From contig NZ_JBHTKA010000001.1 in assembly GCF_042676245.1 (NCBI RefSeq), forward strand, positions 1,178,001 to 1,242,000: a stretch of DNA of 64,000 bases, given 5' to 3'. The position numbers and the translations under genes are program-made. The notes under the pieces were generated by a model. The model made no database searches. It was not told the origin of the DNA and worked only from the letters and a program-made list of their open reading frames with translations. This document shows positions 26,538-34,576 of this stretch, piece by piece. Every line of letters begins with the position of its first letter. Within the stretch, counting starts at the first letter, position 1. The stretch comes from Ohtaekwangia kribbensis (GTDB lineage Bacteria; Bacteroidota; Bacteroidia; Cytophagales; Cyclobacteriaceae).

Positions 26538-27828
26538 AACTGTTTTGTAAATTCATGGCCCACGTAGGCACTTGTAGTTCTCTTCGCTCCGCTTCTGAGC
26601 GTATTGCACCGGCTTTCTGTTTGTTCAGCGGGTGACGCTCGTGTTCACTTACCTGGTATGAGAAATCGTTTAACACGTTCATATAGTTCATGAAAGCTTC
26701 GTATGGTGATGGATATGGACTAAAGTATGCATGTACATTTCCATCATCGTTCTTCTTGGTAGACATATAGTAGAAGTGATCACTGGTTTGCAGCCAGCGC
26801 CAGCGCTCGAGCAAATCCGGATCATCTATACTTTTGATATCGCGTTCCATGCGCACCATGCAGTCAAATGCATCGCGCTGCATATCGTTGCCCAGCCATG
26901 CCGACAAATCGCGTTCCTGGTCGGCCCATGAAATATAGTGGGGCACAGAAAGGGTATCGTGCGGCTTCACCGTGCGAATCACTTCCGATGCCGTTGCCAT
27001 CACGAAGCGTTTTTGTTTTGCTATCGCGGTAAGCAATCCTTCCAGGAATTTTACAATGCCGGTGTTGGCTTTCTGGTGTTCACCAAATGTCTCATAGTCC
27101 ATCGCCAGCGTCACCACATTTTCATGGTGCGGTATACCGTTGAGCCACGCCATATACTTTTCCACGGTAAGCCCGTGATGCGAGAAGCGAAATGCTATAT
27201 CATCGCTTAAGTGATAGTTGCGTAAAAATATCTTTAATCCTCCCAGGTCGGAATGCTGGTATAAATGATGCGGACTGCGACCATGCAGTATACGCTCGAT
27301 GCCATCGGTAAATATACCGTTGAAACCCAGCGCTTCTACACGTCTGCCAATCTCATCGCTATAGATCAGTTCGGTGTTACGAAAAACAGTAGGCCTAACG
27401 TTGAAGTGTTCGTGCAACTTCGCAGTGTGATCGAGTATCTGTAACTCAAACTCATCGCCTGGCATCATGCAAGCCAGTGAGTGATGGTCTGTTTCCGACA
27501 GGAATTCAACGCACCCTGTATCCGCCAAAGCACGGAAGCTGTCTAATACTTCCGGAGTATATTCTTTGAACTGATCGATCGCCACGCCAGATACCGAGAA
27601 CACCACCTTTATCTTCGGGTACTTGCGAATGAGTTGCAATAACAAGGCGTTCGTAGGCAGGTAACTCTGTCGGGCTACACGCTCTGCTATAGCTTTGTTC
27701 TGCTTATCGTCAAAGTACTCTCCGCATGTTCCAATATCAAAGAAACGGAACGGGCGCAGTCTTCTGGGTTGATGTACTTGAAAATATAGCACGATGTGCT
27801 GTTTGGTTGTGGTGTCAGATAAGTTCAT
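26527..27828 (-). CDS. GH57 family glycoside hydrolase (alpha-amylase-like)
   Basis: This 433-residue protein has the GH57 (beta/alpha)7 fold signatures: LYFQVHQPRRLRPF at the N-terminus, FLSETDHHSLA, the nucleophile Glu in VFRNTELIYSDEIG, and the acid/base Asp in LAMDYETFGEHQ. It acts on alpha-1,4-glucans in the cytosol; no signal peptide is seen. Related short GH57 proteins are annotated alpha-amylase and are often found next to a GT4/GT5 glycosyltransferase, as here. Whether it is a true hydrolase, a transferase or a branching-type enzyme cannot be decided from sequence. It overlaps the upstream GT4 gene by 14 bp and glgX by 11 bp. Confidence 0.9.
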   Translation of the reverse strand: MNLSDTTTKQHIVLYFQVHQPRRLRPFRFFDIGTCGEYFDDKQNKAIAERVARQSYLPTNALLLQLIRKYPKIKVVFSVSGVAIDQFKEYTPEVLDSFRALADTGCVEFLSETDHHSLACMMPGDEFELQILDHTAKLHEHFNVRPTVFRNTELIYSDEIGRRVEALGFNGIFTDGIERILHGRSPHHLYQHSDLGGLKIFLRNYHLSDDIAFRFSHHGLTVEKYMAWLNGIPHHENVVTLAMDYETFGEHQKANTGIVKFLEGLLTAIAKQKRFVMATASEVIRTVKPHDTLSVPHYISWADQERDLSAWLGNDMQRDAFDCMVRMERDIKSIDDPDLLERWRWLQTSDHFYYMSTKKNDDGNVHAYFSPYPSPYEAFMNYMNVLNDFSYQVSEHERHPLNKQKAGAIRSEAERRELQVPTWAMNLQNSYEH

Positions 27829-29158
27829 GATATATAGTTTTTATTTTTTTTGCAGCTTTATCCCACGTTATATTCTTGATCTCTTTCAAGCTGTTCTTTT
27901 TTAAAGTAGTTGATAAACTTTCGTACGCTAACACGTTGCAGATCGCATCTGCCAGATCATCCGTTTTCCAGAAATCAACCTTGATGGCATGTGGCATTAC
28001 TTCGGCCACACCGGATTGATTTGAGACAATAACCGGTACACCCGCCTGGATGGCTTCCAACGGGGTAATTCCGAATGGTTCGGAAACCGAAGGCATAACA
28101 TATACACTGGATACAGACCAGACTTTATCTATATTTTCGCCCTTCAGAAATCCGGTAAAATGAAATCTTGATGAAAGTTTTAACTGGGCGACTCTTTCAA
28201 CAACCTGAGGAAATAGGTCCCCGGAACCCGCCACAACAAAATGCGCATCCGGAAATTTTTCCAATACTTTTCGCGCAGCTTCCACGAAGTAAAACGGACC
28301 TTTCTGATAGGTAAGTCTGCCAAGGAATGTCACAACATGTGAACCGATAGAAGGCATCACCGATGTTGTTTTCAAGTCTTTCGGCATGATGCCGTTATAG
28401 GACACACTGATTTTAGCAGCATCAATACTATACCGGTATACCAGTATATCTTTTGTCCATTTACTGACAGCCAGTATATGATCGGCCTTCTCCACACCTT
28501 CTCGTTCAATGGCATACACTTTCGGATCTACATATTCACCGGAGCGGTCAAACTCGGTAGAATGTACATGAACAATCAGGGGTTTGTTGCTTGCCCGTTG
28601 TGCTGCTATACCGGCCGGGAAAGTCATCCAATCGTGCGCGTGAATAATATCGAATGAAAAATTACGAGCGATCTCGGTTGCTACTTCCGCATACCGGTTT
28701 GTTTCTTCAATGAGGTCAGGACCGTATGTGCCCGAGAACAGATGCGTAAAGGTGTCGATAACTTCTACTTCTTGTGTAACCTCATGTGTCGTAGGTTCCA
28801 ACGTATAACTCCAGCTCTCCATGTGCGTAACCGGAGCATGATACCGGGACGAGCGGTATGGCGAAAGAACAGACTCCACTTCTATTGTTGTGATACTGAT
28901 GTTAACACCACTCACTTCTTCTCCCGGCTCCTCGATACGGTGGGTCGTGTATTCTTTATGACTGCCAATTTTAATCGGCACTTTTCCCGCGTCAATAAAA
29001 TCAACACGCGGAACATCTTCACCTCCATGCAGTTTGGGTACAACAAAAAGGATGTCTACATTTTCTTTCGTTAGTGATTTAGTAAGTCCATAGCAAGCCG
29101 TTCCCAATCCTCCCGAAATATGTGGAGGAAATTCCCAGCCAAACATTAATACTCTCAT
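27815..29158 (-). CDS. GT4-family glycosyltransferase (glycogen synthase-like)
   Basis: This 447-residue GT-B enzyme is the first gene of the alpha-glucan operon. The N-terminal domain shows the synthase-like MFGWEFPPHISGGLGTACYG and FDIIHAHDWMTFPAGIAA. The C-terminal nucleotide-sugar domain shows TFLGRLTYQKGPFYFVEA and the E-x7-E region SVSEPFGITPLEAIQAGVPV. The SGGLG loop and gene context favour alpha-glucan elongation from an NDP-glucose donor. Homologous GT4 proteins also make other glycans, so the product is inferred. It overlaps the GH57 gene by 14 bp, and 360 bp of non-coding sequence upstream holds the likely operon promoter. Confidence 0.88.
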   Translation of the reverse strand: MRVLMFGWEFPPHISGGLGTACYGLTKSLTKENVDILFVVPKLHGGEDVPRVDFIDAGKVPIKIGSHKEYTTHRIEEPGEEVSGVNISITTIEVESVLSPYRSSRYHAPVTHMESWSYTLEPTTHEVTQEVEVIDTFTHLFSGTYGPDLIEETNRYAEVATEIARNFSFDIIHAHDWMTFPAGIAAQRASNKPLIVHVHSTEFDRSGEYVDPKVYAIEREGVEKADHILAVSKWTKDILVYRYSIDAAKISVSYNGIMPKDLKTTSVMPSIGSHVVTFLGRLTYQKGPFYFVEAARKVLEKFPDAHFVVAGSGDLFPQVVERVAQLKLSSRFHFTGFLKGENIDKVWSVSSVYVMPSVSEPFGITPLEAIQAGVPVIVSNQSGVAEVMPHAIKVDFWKTDDLADAICNVLAYESLSTTLKKNSLKEIKNITWDKAAKKIKTIYHELI

Positions 29159-29518
29159 AGTGTGCCCCTCAAGATTTTACGATAACAAGTCATATATCCG
29201 GATAAGTATACGACCGCATACCTTTATCTAAAATTTATGCCAGCTTATGCTCCACACTTTGGGCAAAGCATTGCAATGCTGCTTGGTAACATTATGATAA
29301 CACGGTGGAATAATTTTTGCGTGACGATCTTTATTCAGAGAAACTTCTTTGTGCCAACATATACGTCACACCGATCAAGCCAACTTATATATACCGCTCT
29401 GATAAATTCCGATTTTTTTTGATAAGGAACAAGCTATCTACAGGTATAAATTTAACCCACAAGTATAGCCTTCCCGAAACGGATAAAAAGTAAAGAATAT
29501 AGTATACTAATTTTAGTA
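29159..29518. promoter_or_regulatory. Upstream region of the alpha-glucan/trehalose operon
   Basis: This 360-bp region runs from the stop of surE to the start of the GT4 gene, both read leftwards. No credible gene is seen. It contains an AT-rich palindrome ATACTAATTTTAGTAT (29504-29519) touching the surE stop, which could end that transcript. It also contains a 14-bp perfect palindrome at 29267-29280 and a 10-bp palindrome TATCCGGATA at 29195-29204, close to the operon start. These are candidate control sites for the five-gene operon. Confidence 0.45.
29267..29280. promoter_or_regulatory. 14-bp perfect palindrome AGCATTGCAATGCT, candidate operator
   Basis: The sequence AGCATTGCAATGCT is a perfect palindrome without spacer, about 110 bp upstream of the GT4 start codon. 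Spacerless palindromes of this length are typical operators for LacI-, TetR- or GntR-type regulators; none is encoded nearby. Confidence 0.4.
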
Positions 29519-30265
29519 TTATCCTACTGCCGGCTCAGGGGTTTTCTGCAGTGCCTTCATTAATTCATTTTCATTGGTAAGATCAAGACGTAATGGCGTT
29601 ATGGATACATATCCGTTCTCAACAGCCCATCGGTCAGTTCCTTCCTGTGCTGGCTCGAGTGTCGTAACAGTAAACCAGTAATGTTTGCGACCAAGCGGAT
29701 CGGTACCTGGTACAATCTTACCATCATACTGCTGCACAGCTTGACGTGTCCATTTTATACCCTCAGGTTTAGGAGGAAAATTTACATTGATCAACGAAAG
29801 ATCAGGATGCTCTAATAATACAGAGAGAGTCTTCTCAACAAAAGGTTCGATTGCATTGAAGTCTGGTTCGGATTTACCGGCCGGTGTACTCAACGCTATG
29901 CCACGCATACCCATCAGCACGGCCTGCTTCGCTCCTGCCAATGTACCGGAGTGCCACATGGAGTTACCCAAGTTCGAACCCATATTTATACCGGAGAGCA
30001 CAACATCCGTCTGCGCCCACAGGTGCGATCCCAAGGCTACACAATCTGCTGGTGTTCCGTTCACACGGTATGCTTCTATATTTCCAAAATTTATAGGAGA
30101 CTTCTTATAGAAAAGTGGTCGTGAAGCTGTAATGGCATGTCCCATAGAAGATTGTTCAACATCGGGAGCTACTACTTTCACTTCACCAAAACGTGCAGCT
30201 ATTTTAGCCAGGCACGCTATGCCCGGGCTATATATTCCATCATCATTTGTTACCAGAATTCTCAT
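29519..30265 (-). CDS. surE: 5'/3'-nucleotidase SurE
   Basis: This metal-dependent nucleoside-monophosphate phosphatase acts on nucleotides in stress survival. I prefer the start at 30265 (MRILVTNDDGIYSPG, 248 aa), where the conserved family N-terminus begins; the longer frame from 30286 adds seven residues. Metal ligands are the Asp pair in TNDDG, a Ser in EQSSMGHAIT and the Asn in SGINMGSNLG. The substrate loop NGTPADCVALG is intact. The C-terminal WFTVTTLEPAQEGTDRWAV is as in the family. It is divergent from the lipid-kinase gene at 30353. Confidence 0.93.
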   Translation of the reverse strand: MRILVTNDDGIYSPGIACLAKIAARFGEVKVVAPDVEQSSMGHAITASRPLFYKKSPINFGNIEAYRVNGTPADCVALGSHLWAQTDVVLSGINMGSNLGNSMWHSGTLAGAKQAVLMGMRGIALSTPAGKSEPDFNAIEPFVEKTLSVLLEHPDLSLINVNFPPKPEGIKWTRQAVQQYDGKIVPGTDPLGRKHYWFTVTTLEPAQEGTDRWAVENGYVSITPLRLDLTNENELMKALQKTPEPAVG

Positions 30266-30352
30266 ACGCCACTTCGTTGTTTCCATTTATTCCATGTTAA
30301 TATTCATACCAGGCATATAATTAGCCTACATGCCAACAGGAAAATACTTTAT

Positions 30353-31243
30353 ATGAAACTAGCCAAGCTTATTTACAACCCTACGGCCGGAGAAGGGGTG
30401 GATACTACTCAAAACATTGTTTCTCTTTTAAACAAGGCAGGCTACGAATGTAGCAGCTCATCTACAAAAGAAGACGACTGGGGAAAACTGGATTCGAAAG
30501 GAACTGAACTGATTGTGATAGCCGGTGGTGATGGTACGGTGCGAAAAGTTGTCTTTGAATTATTAAATAAACGACTACCGATTGGACTTATACCGATGGG
30601 CACTGCCAATAATATAGCGCGAACACTCGATCTCCCGGACGATCCACAAAAAATTATTAAAGAATGGAATCTCAACAAAATAAAACGCTTTGATGTAGGA
30701 CGCATCTATAATCTGAAAGATCAAAAATTTTTTATTGAAGGATTGGGCTTCGGAGTTTTTCCAAGGCTGATGAAGGAGATGCGGAAGGAAAGCAAGAAGG
30801 ATCATTCGCCCGATAAAAAACTACGGACGGCCCTGGAGATTCTCCACGATATAGTATTGAACTACGAAGCACGTAAATGTTCCATTCAAATTGATGATGC
30901 CGAACACTCCGGAAATTACCTGATGGCGGAAGTGATGAATACACGTTCGATAGGTCCCAACCTGAACCTCGTCCCGTTCGCTGATCCCGGGGACGGTGAG
31001 TTTGAAATTGTATTGATATCCGAATCTCAACGCGAGCAGTTCGCTAATTATATACTAAACAAAATTATGGGCAAGGAAGAGCCCGCCTTCTTTAATATAC
31101 TAAAAGGCAAAAACATCAAGATCAACTGGCAGGGTGTACACCTTCACGTAGACGATGAGTATATCAAGTTTGACAAAGAAACCGAAATCAAGATCGAACT
31201 ACAGGAAGACGCAGTGCACTTTTTGAGCCACGAAACAGCGTAG
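30353..31243 (+). CDS. Diacylglycerol/sphingosine kinase-family lipid kinase
   Basis: The protein has 296 residues from the start at 30353 (MKLAKLIYNPTAGEG). The open frame continues further upstream through the antisense of surE, but that extension lacks any family similarity. The catalytic domain has the nucleotide loop IVIAGGDGTVRKVVFELL and GLIPMGTANNIARTLDLP. The beta-sandwich C-terminal domain includes FIEGLGFGVFPRLMKE and NLVPFADPGDGEFEIVLI. Such enzymes phosphorylate a membrane lipid (diacylglycerol-like or sphingoid) at the cytosolic face; Bacteroidota also carry homologues of unknown substrate. Its gene is divergent from surE. Confidence 0.9.
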   Translation: MKLAKLIYNPTAGEGVDTTQNIVSLLNKAGYECSSSSTKEDDWGKLDSKGTELIVIAGGDGTVRKVVFELLNKRLPIGLIPMGTANNIARTLDLPDDPQKIIKEWNLNKIKRFDVGRIYNLKDQKFFIEGLGFGVFPRLMKEMRKESKKDHSPDKKLRTALEILHDIVLNYEARKCSIQIDDAEHSGNYLMAEVMNTRSIGPNLNLVPFADPGDGEFEIVLISESQREQFANYILNKIMGKEEPAFFNILKGKNIKINWQGVHLHVDDEYIKFDKETEIKIELQEDAVHFLSHETA

Positions 31244-31254
31244 CTGCTGCCGGA

Positions 31255-31340
31255 ATCATATAACTTCGAAGAAGCAGTAACTTCCTGTAGCCAGCAGCCT
31301 GAAACCAGCGGCTTTTTTCTCTCGTAGCTCGCGGCTCAAA
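31255..31340. repeat. Second copy of the AGC-rich intergenic repeat text
   Basis: The spacer between the lipid kinase and the convergent SpoIIAA-like gene contains TTCCTGTAGCCAGCAGCCTG, AAACCAGCGGCTTTTTT and GTAGCTCGCGGCTCAAAGCT. It resembles the text at 16590-16772. The part CCAGCGGCTTTTTT could also help termination of the plus-strand gene. Confidence 0.4.
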
Positions 31341-31348
31341 GCTCACCG

Positions 31349-31750
31349 CTATTTCCCATGTTCAAGCCATTCAATCGCTTCGTTTTGTTTGTTGAATAGT
31401 TTTGTTACGATGGGGAATTTATTTACTGCAGAGAGGATCAGGTTAATATAGTATAGCTTGAAGGCGTTTCCGTTTGTAACAATGGCTGCACGTTTCAGTC
31501 CGGCTGCTACTGCGCGGGGCATCATTTCCTTTTCAAACCATTTCCGGTTATCAGGACTGATCACACCCTGATTCGAAATATCAGACAACATGCTGTCAAC
31601 AGGATGTGTTTTGCTATACTCCAACATGGTAACAAATGGCACCTGGTATTCTTCCTTGGTCGGACTTCCGTTCCATACCAGTACCAGCAAACGCTTTTCA
31701 GGGTAGTAGGTTACTGAAGCATAGGGTGCTTCAAATACTTTCGGATTCAT
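31349..31750 (-). CDS. SpoIIAA/STAS-like small protein
   Basis: This 133-residue soluble protein has alternating strands and helices of the STAS/SpoIIAA-like type: SVTYYPEKRLLVLVWNGSPT, a helix, VDSMLSDISNQGVIS, a helix, RAAIVTNGNAFKLYYINLI and FNKQNEAIEWLEHGK. It has the same layout as the two small proteins at 49736-49332 and 47540-47064 (strand with W, long helix, strand ending in D or N, helix, strand, final helix with A-x-x-W/I). STAS-like domains usually regulate partner proteins rather than act as enzymes. It stands alone here. Confidence 0.75.
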   Translation of the reverse strand: MNPKVFEAPYASVTYYPEKRLLVLVWNGSPTKEEYQVPFVTMLEYSKTHPVDSMLSDISNQGVISPDNRKWFEKEMMPRAVAAGLKRAAIVTNGNAFKLYYINLILSAVNKFPIVTKLFNKQNEAIEWLEHGK

Positions 31751-31841
31751 TACTCTAAGCTACGAAATAAATTCAAATGCTATACCACTGCTATAGATTA
31801 TCAACGTTATATACCAGACTATACTTACGGGTATATTTAGG

Positions 31842-32822
31842 TTATGTTAACAAAATGATCTTACCGATATGCTCACTGCTTTCCATCAGAGTATGTGCTT
31901 CCGCTGCAGCCTCCATCGGGAATGTTTTATAGATGATCGGCTTAACCTTGCCTGATGCGAGCCAAGGCCATACGTGAGTTTCAAGTTGCCGGGCAATGGC
32001 AGTCTTAAATGCAGTGTCGCGCGCGCGAAGTGTTGAGCCCGTAATGGTAAGTCGTTTTCGCATAACAGCTGAAAGTTTCACAGGAGTTTCATCGCCACGC
32101 ATAACGTTTATTAAGACCAGCCTGCCTTCTTCTGCCAATAGCTCCAGGTTTACAGGTGTATAGTCGCCTCCGATCATATCCAGGATAACATCTATACCTT
32201 TACCATGGGTGGCCTGTCGCAATACGTCACCAAACTTTTCGGTTTTATAGTTCACGGCCTTCGTTGCTCCCAGCTTTTCACAATATATACATTTATCATC
32301 CGTACCCGCGGTTACATATACTGTGGCTCCCCACGTGTGCGCCATTTGTATAGCGGCTACTCCTATACCGCTTGATCCTCCGTGGATCAGTAAAGACTCT
32401 CCGGGTTGCAGTCTGCCTCTGTCAAATACATTGCTCCATACGGTAAAAAATGTTTCGGGTAAAGATGCCGCTTCCGCGAGCGAAAGATTAGCAGGCACGG
32501 GCAGCGCCTGTCCTTCGGGTACTACACAATACTCAGCATAACCGCCACCCGTTACCAATGCACATACTTTATCACCAACCTTGAATCGCGAACAGTTCGT
32601 CCCGGTTGTTACTACAGTACCGGCTATTTCGAGACCCGGTATATCCGGTGAAGCTCCGGGTGGTGGCGGATAGTGTCCTTTGCGCTGCGCAACATCCGGA
32701 CGGTTCACTCCTGCCGCAGCTACTTTCACCAATAGTTCATGCGCCTGTGGTTCGGGTTGTGGGCGCTCTTTATATTGTAACACGTCCGGAGCCCCGGGCT
32801 TCTCGATAACGATGGCTTTCAT
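31842..32822 (-). CDS. NAD(P)H:quinone oxidoreductase, zinc-independent MDR family (QOR/PIG3-like)
   Basis: The start at 32822 (MKAIVIEKPGAPDVLQYKER) gives 326 residues and matches the family N-terminus; the frame extends 29 codons further without homology. Features are the GroES-like domain (GVNRPDVAQRKGHYPPPPG), the quinone oxidoreductase signature region, and the NADPH-binding Rossmann fold (LLIHGGSSGIGVAAIQMA). It lacks the Cys/His zinc ligands of alcohol dehydrogenases. PIG3-like members reduce quinones by one or two electrons and are linked with oxidative stress, consistent with the neighbouring OsmC gene. It is cytosolic. Confidence 0.9.
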   Translation of the reverse strand: MKAIVIEKPGAPDVLQYKERPQPEPQAHELLVKVAAAGVNRPDVAQRKGHYPPPPGASPDIPGLEIAGTVVTTGTNCSRFKVGDKVCALVTGGGYAEYCVVPEGQALPVPANLSLAEAASLPETFFTVWSNVFDRGRLQPGESLLIHGGSSGIGVAAIQMAHTWGATVYVTAGTDDKCIYCEKLGATKAVNYKTEKFGDVLRQATHGKGIDVILDMIGGDYTPVNLELLAEEGRLVLINVMRGDETPVKLSAVMRKRLTITGSTLRARDTAFKTAIARQLETHVWPWLASGKVKPIIYKTFPMEAAAEAHTLMESSEHIGKIILLT

Positions 32823-32937
32823 ATACTTTAAAAGTAAAAAGTTAAACGTAAAGCAAAAAGCTCTTGCCATATATCCATAAAAAAAGTGGGCAACATTACT
32901 GTTGTCCACTTCAGTTATACTATAGGACCGACCTGCT

Positions 32938-33348
32938 TCAGATGAGCGATGCGTCCAGTGTGATGGATGTGTTCAGTAATTTTGATATAGGACAATTTTC
33001 CTTGGCATCTTCGGTACATGCCTTGAATTTATCGGGCGTTATGCCGGGCACCTTTGCCACTAACGTAAGGTGCGATTGAGTAATAACACCATTCTCGAAT
33101 GTAATGCTGCAATCTGTGGTAAGTTTCTCCGGGGTGAAACCTGCTTCACCCAATACAAAGCTGAGTTTCATAGTGAAGCATCCGGCATGCGCAGCTGCTA
33201 TAAGTTCTTCCGGATTTGTTCCGATTCCTTCTGCAAAACGTGAGTTGAAAGAATATTGAGTGGCGTTCAGTACGGTACTTTGTGTTGTTAAATTACCGTT
33301 ACCATCTTTACCTGAACCGTTCCATACGGCTGTTGCTTTTCTTTTCAT
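32938..33348 (-). CDS. osmC: OsmC-family peroxiredoxin
   Basis: This 136-residue enzyme of the OsmC/Ohr superfamily reduces organic hydroperoxides using two Cys residues. C57 lies in the helix AAAHAGCFTMKLSFVLG and C119 in KENCPISKLLN, the expected spacing. The OsmC-like start KATAVWNGSGKDGNGNLTT is preserved, with the conserved Glu/Arg region SRFAEGIGTNPEEL. It lies 115 bp upstream of the quinone oxidoreductase on the same strand and 47 bp downstream of the alpha/beta hydrolase, so a small stress operon is possible. Confidence 0.92.
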   Translation of the reverse strand: MKRKATAVWNGSGKDGNGNLTTQSTVLNATQYSFNSRFAEGIGTNPEELIAAAHAGCFTMKLSFVLGEAGFTPEKLTTDCSITFENGVITQSHLTLVAKVPGITPDKFKACTEDAKENCPISKLLNTSITLDASLI

Positions 33349-33395
33349 ACTATATATAGGTTATAATTATACTTTATTTTTTTAATGAATTGTGA

Positions 33396-34316
33396 TTACC
33401 TGGCAAACTTGATTAGTTCAGCATTGAACTTTTCGCGTTCTTCGATGAAGAGGCCGTGTCCGCTATTTTCAAAAGGTACGATCACTGAACCTTTGATGCC
33501 GGCATTCATTTGTTTTGCCAGGTCGTATGAACAGATCTTGTCTTTGAGACCGTGAAATATAGCAGTAGGTATTTTTATTTTAGCAAGCTCCGGACGAAGG
33601 TCTGTATCACGCAATGCAATGAGACTTTGTGTGGTAGCATACGGTGAAGCCGACAGGTTGATTTCACCTAACCAGTTTGCAAGTCCTTTGGATACAGAGG
33701 TTTCAGAAGCTGCGAAGATGGTACCGAAGTTTTCCAGTAGCTGCGGGCGGTTGGTTTCGCTTAACGCGATCAGTTCGTTTACACTTTCTACAGAGAATCC
33801 ATACGGATAGTCATTGCGTTGTGTCCACACCGGAGCGGCAGCACCAAAGAGTACAAGTTTAGCAACGTGTGCACTGTTGTGACGGGCTACATAATGAATG
33901 GAGATGGCACCACCCATGGAGAAACCTCCCAGCGTTGCTTTCTCGATCTTCAGTTTGTCCAATACAACTTTAATGTCATCGGCATATACATCATAGTTAT
34001 ATTTACCATAAGGCTTATCGGATTTACCAAAGCCACGCAACGTGATGCCTATTACGCGGAAACCGTTTTTAACAAGTTCGCTGTATTGATATTCGTACAT
34101 CGCATCGCTTAATGGCCAGCCGTGGATCAATACTACGGGCTTACCTTCCCCCAGGTCTGTAACATGCAGCTTAACGTTGGGTTCCACTTCTATATACTCA
34201 CTGCGTCCGGCAGAAGCATTTACACGAGGTTGTGCCCAGGCTTGAGCAAAACTTACCAGAGCAAAAACAGCGATAAGCACTGATTTCGCGTCAATCATTT
34301 TATTTATTGTTTTCAT
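33396..34316 (-). CDS. Secreted alpha/beta hydrolase (haloperoxidase/esterase-like)
   Basis: This 306-residue protein has a cleavable signal peptide (SVLIAVFALVSFAQAWAQ), so it acts outside the cytosol. It has the oxyanion motif VVLIHGWPLSDAMY, nucleophile S133 in LGGFSMGGAIS, acid D259 in FHGLKDKICS and H287 in ENSGHGLFIEE. These are arranged as in non-heme chloroperoxidases and related esterases. The substrate is unknown. Two GGACATTTTTC direct repeats 21 bp apart lie 70-100 bp upstream and may control it. OsmC follows downstream. Confidence 0.9.
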   Translation of the reverse strand: MKTINKMIDAKSVLIAVFALVSFAQAWAQPRVNASAGRSEYIEVEPNVKLHVTDLGEGKPVVLIHGWPLSDAMYEYQYSELVKNGFRVIGITLRGFGKSDKPYGKYNYDVYADDIKVVLDKLKIEKATLGGFSMGGAISIHYVARHNSAHVAKLVLFGAAAPVWTQRNDYPYGFSVESVNELIALSETNRPQLLENFGTIFAASETSVSKGLANWLGEINLSASPYATTQSLIALRDTDLRPELAKIKIPTAIFHGLKDKICSYDLAKQMNAGIKGSVIVPFENSGHGLFIEEREKFNAELIKFAR

Positions 34317-34385
34317 AGTTTGTGTTGTTTTTTTATTTAATGTTCAACGACACAAAAGTATAGCAACGGGCTAACCTGCGGGATA

Positions 34386-34446
34386 GACATTTTTCTACAA
34401 GAATTGGACATTTTTCCCTGACCGGGCATGGAAGGTCATATTTTTC
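34386..34446. promoter_or_regulatory. Direct repeats GACATTTTTC upstream of the hydrolase gene
   Basis: Copies of GACATTTTTC lie at 34386-34395 and 34407-34416, exactly 21 bp apart, with a related GTCATATTTTTC at 34435-34446. Direct half-sites spaced by two helical turns are typical of AraC-type activator sites. They lie 70-130 bp upstream of the hydrolase start. The rest of the 34317-34576 spacer shows no gene. Confidence 0.4.
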
Positions 34447-34576
34447 TAAACTCGAAGCAATCCGGCAACATGGATAAACGGCCCTATGAAGTCGCTAAGA
34501 CCGGTCACAGGCTAGGTGTAAAGCCATCCTTTACGCATATAATAATATGTTACTCGATTACATAAGCACCAGCAAA

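Noticed and set aside
29237..29422. 61-aa ORF in the leader of the glucan operon
   Set aside because: It has no motif or homology clue, and overlaps the palindrome-rich regulatory region; a chance frame is more likely.
30137..30352. 72-codon N-terminal extension of the lipid kinase frame
   Set aside because: It runs antisense to surE and has no family similarity; the conserved N-terminus starts at 30353.
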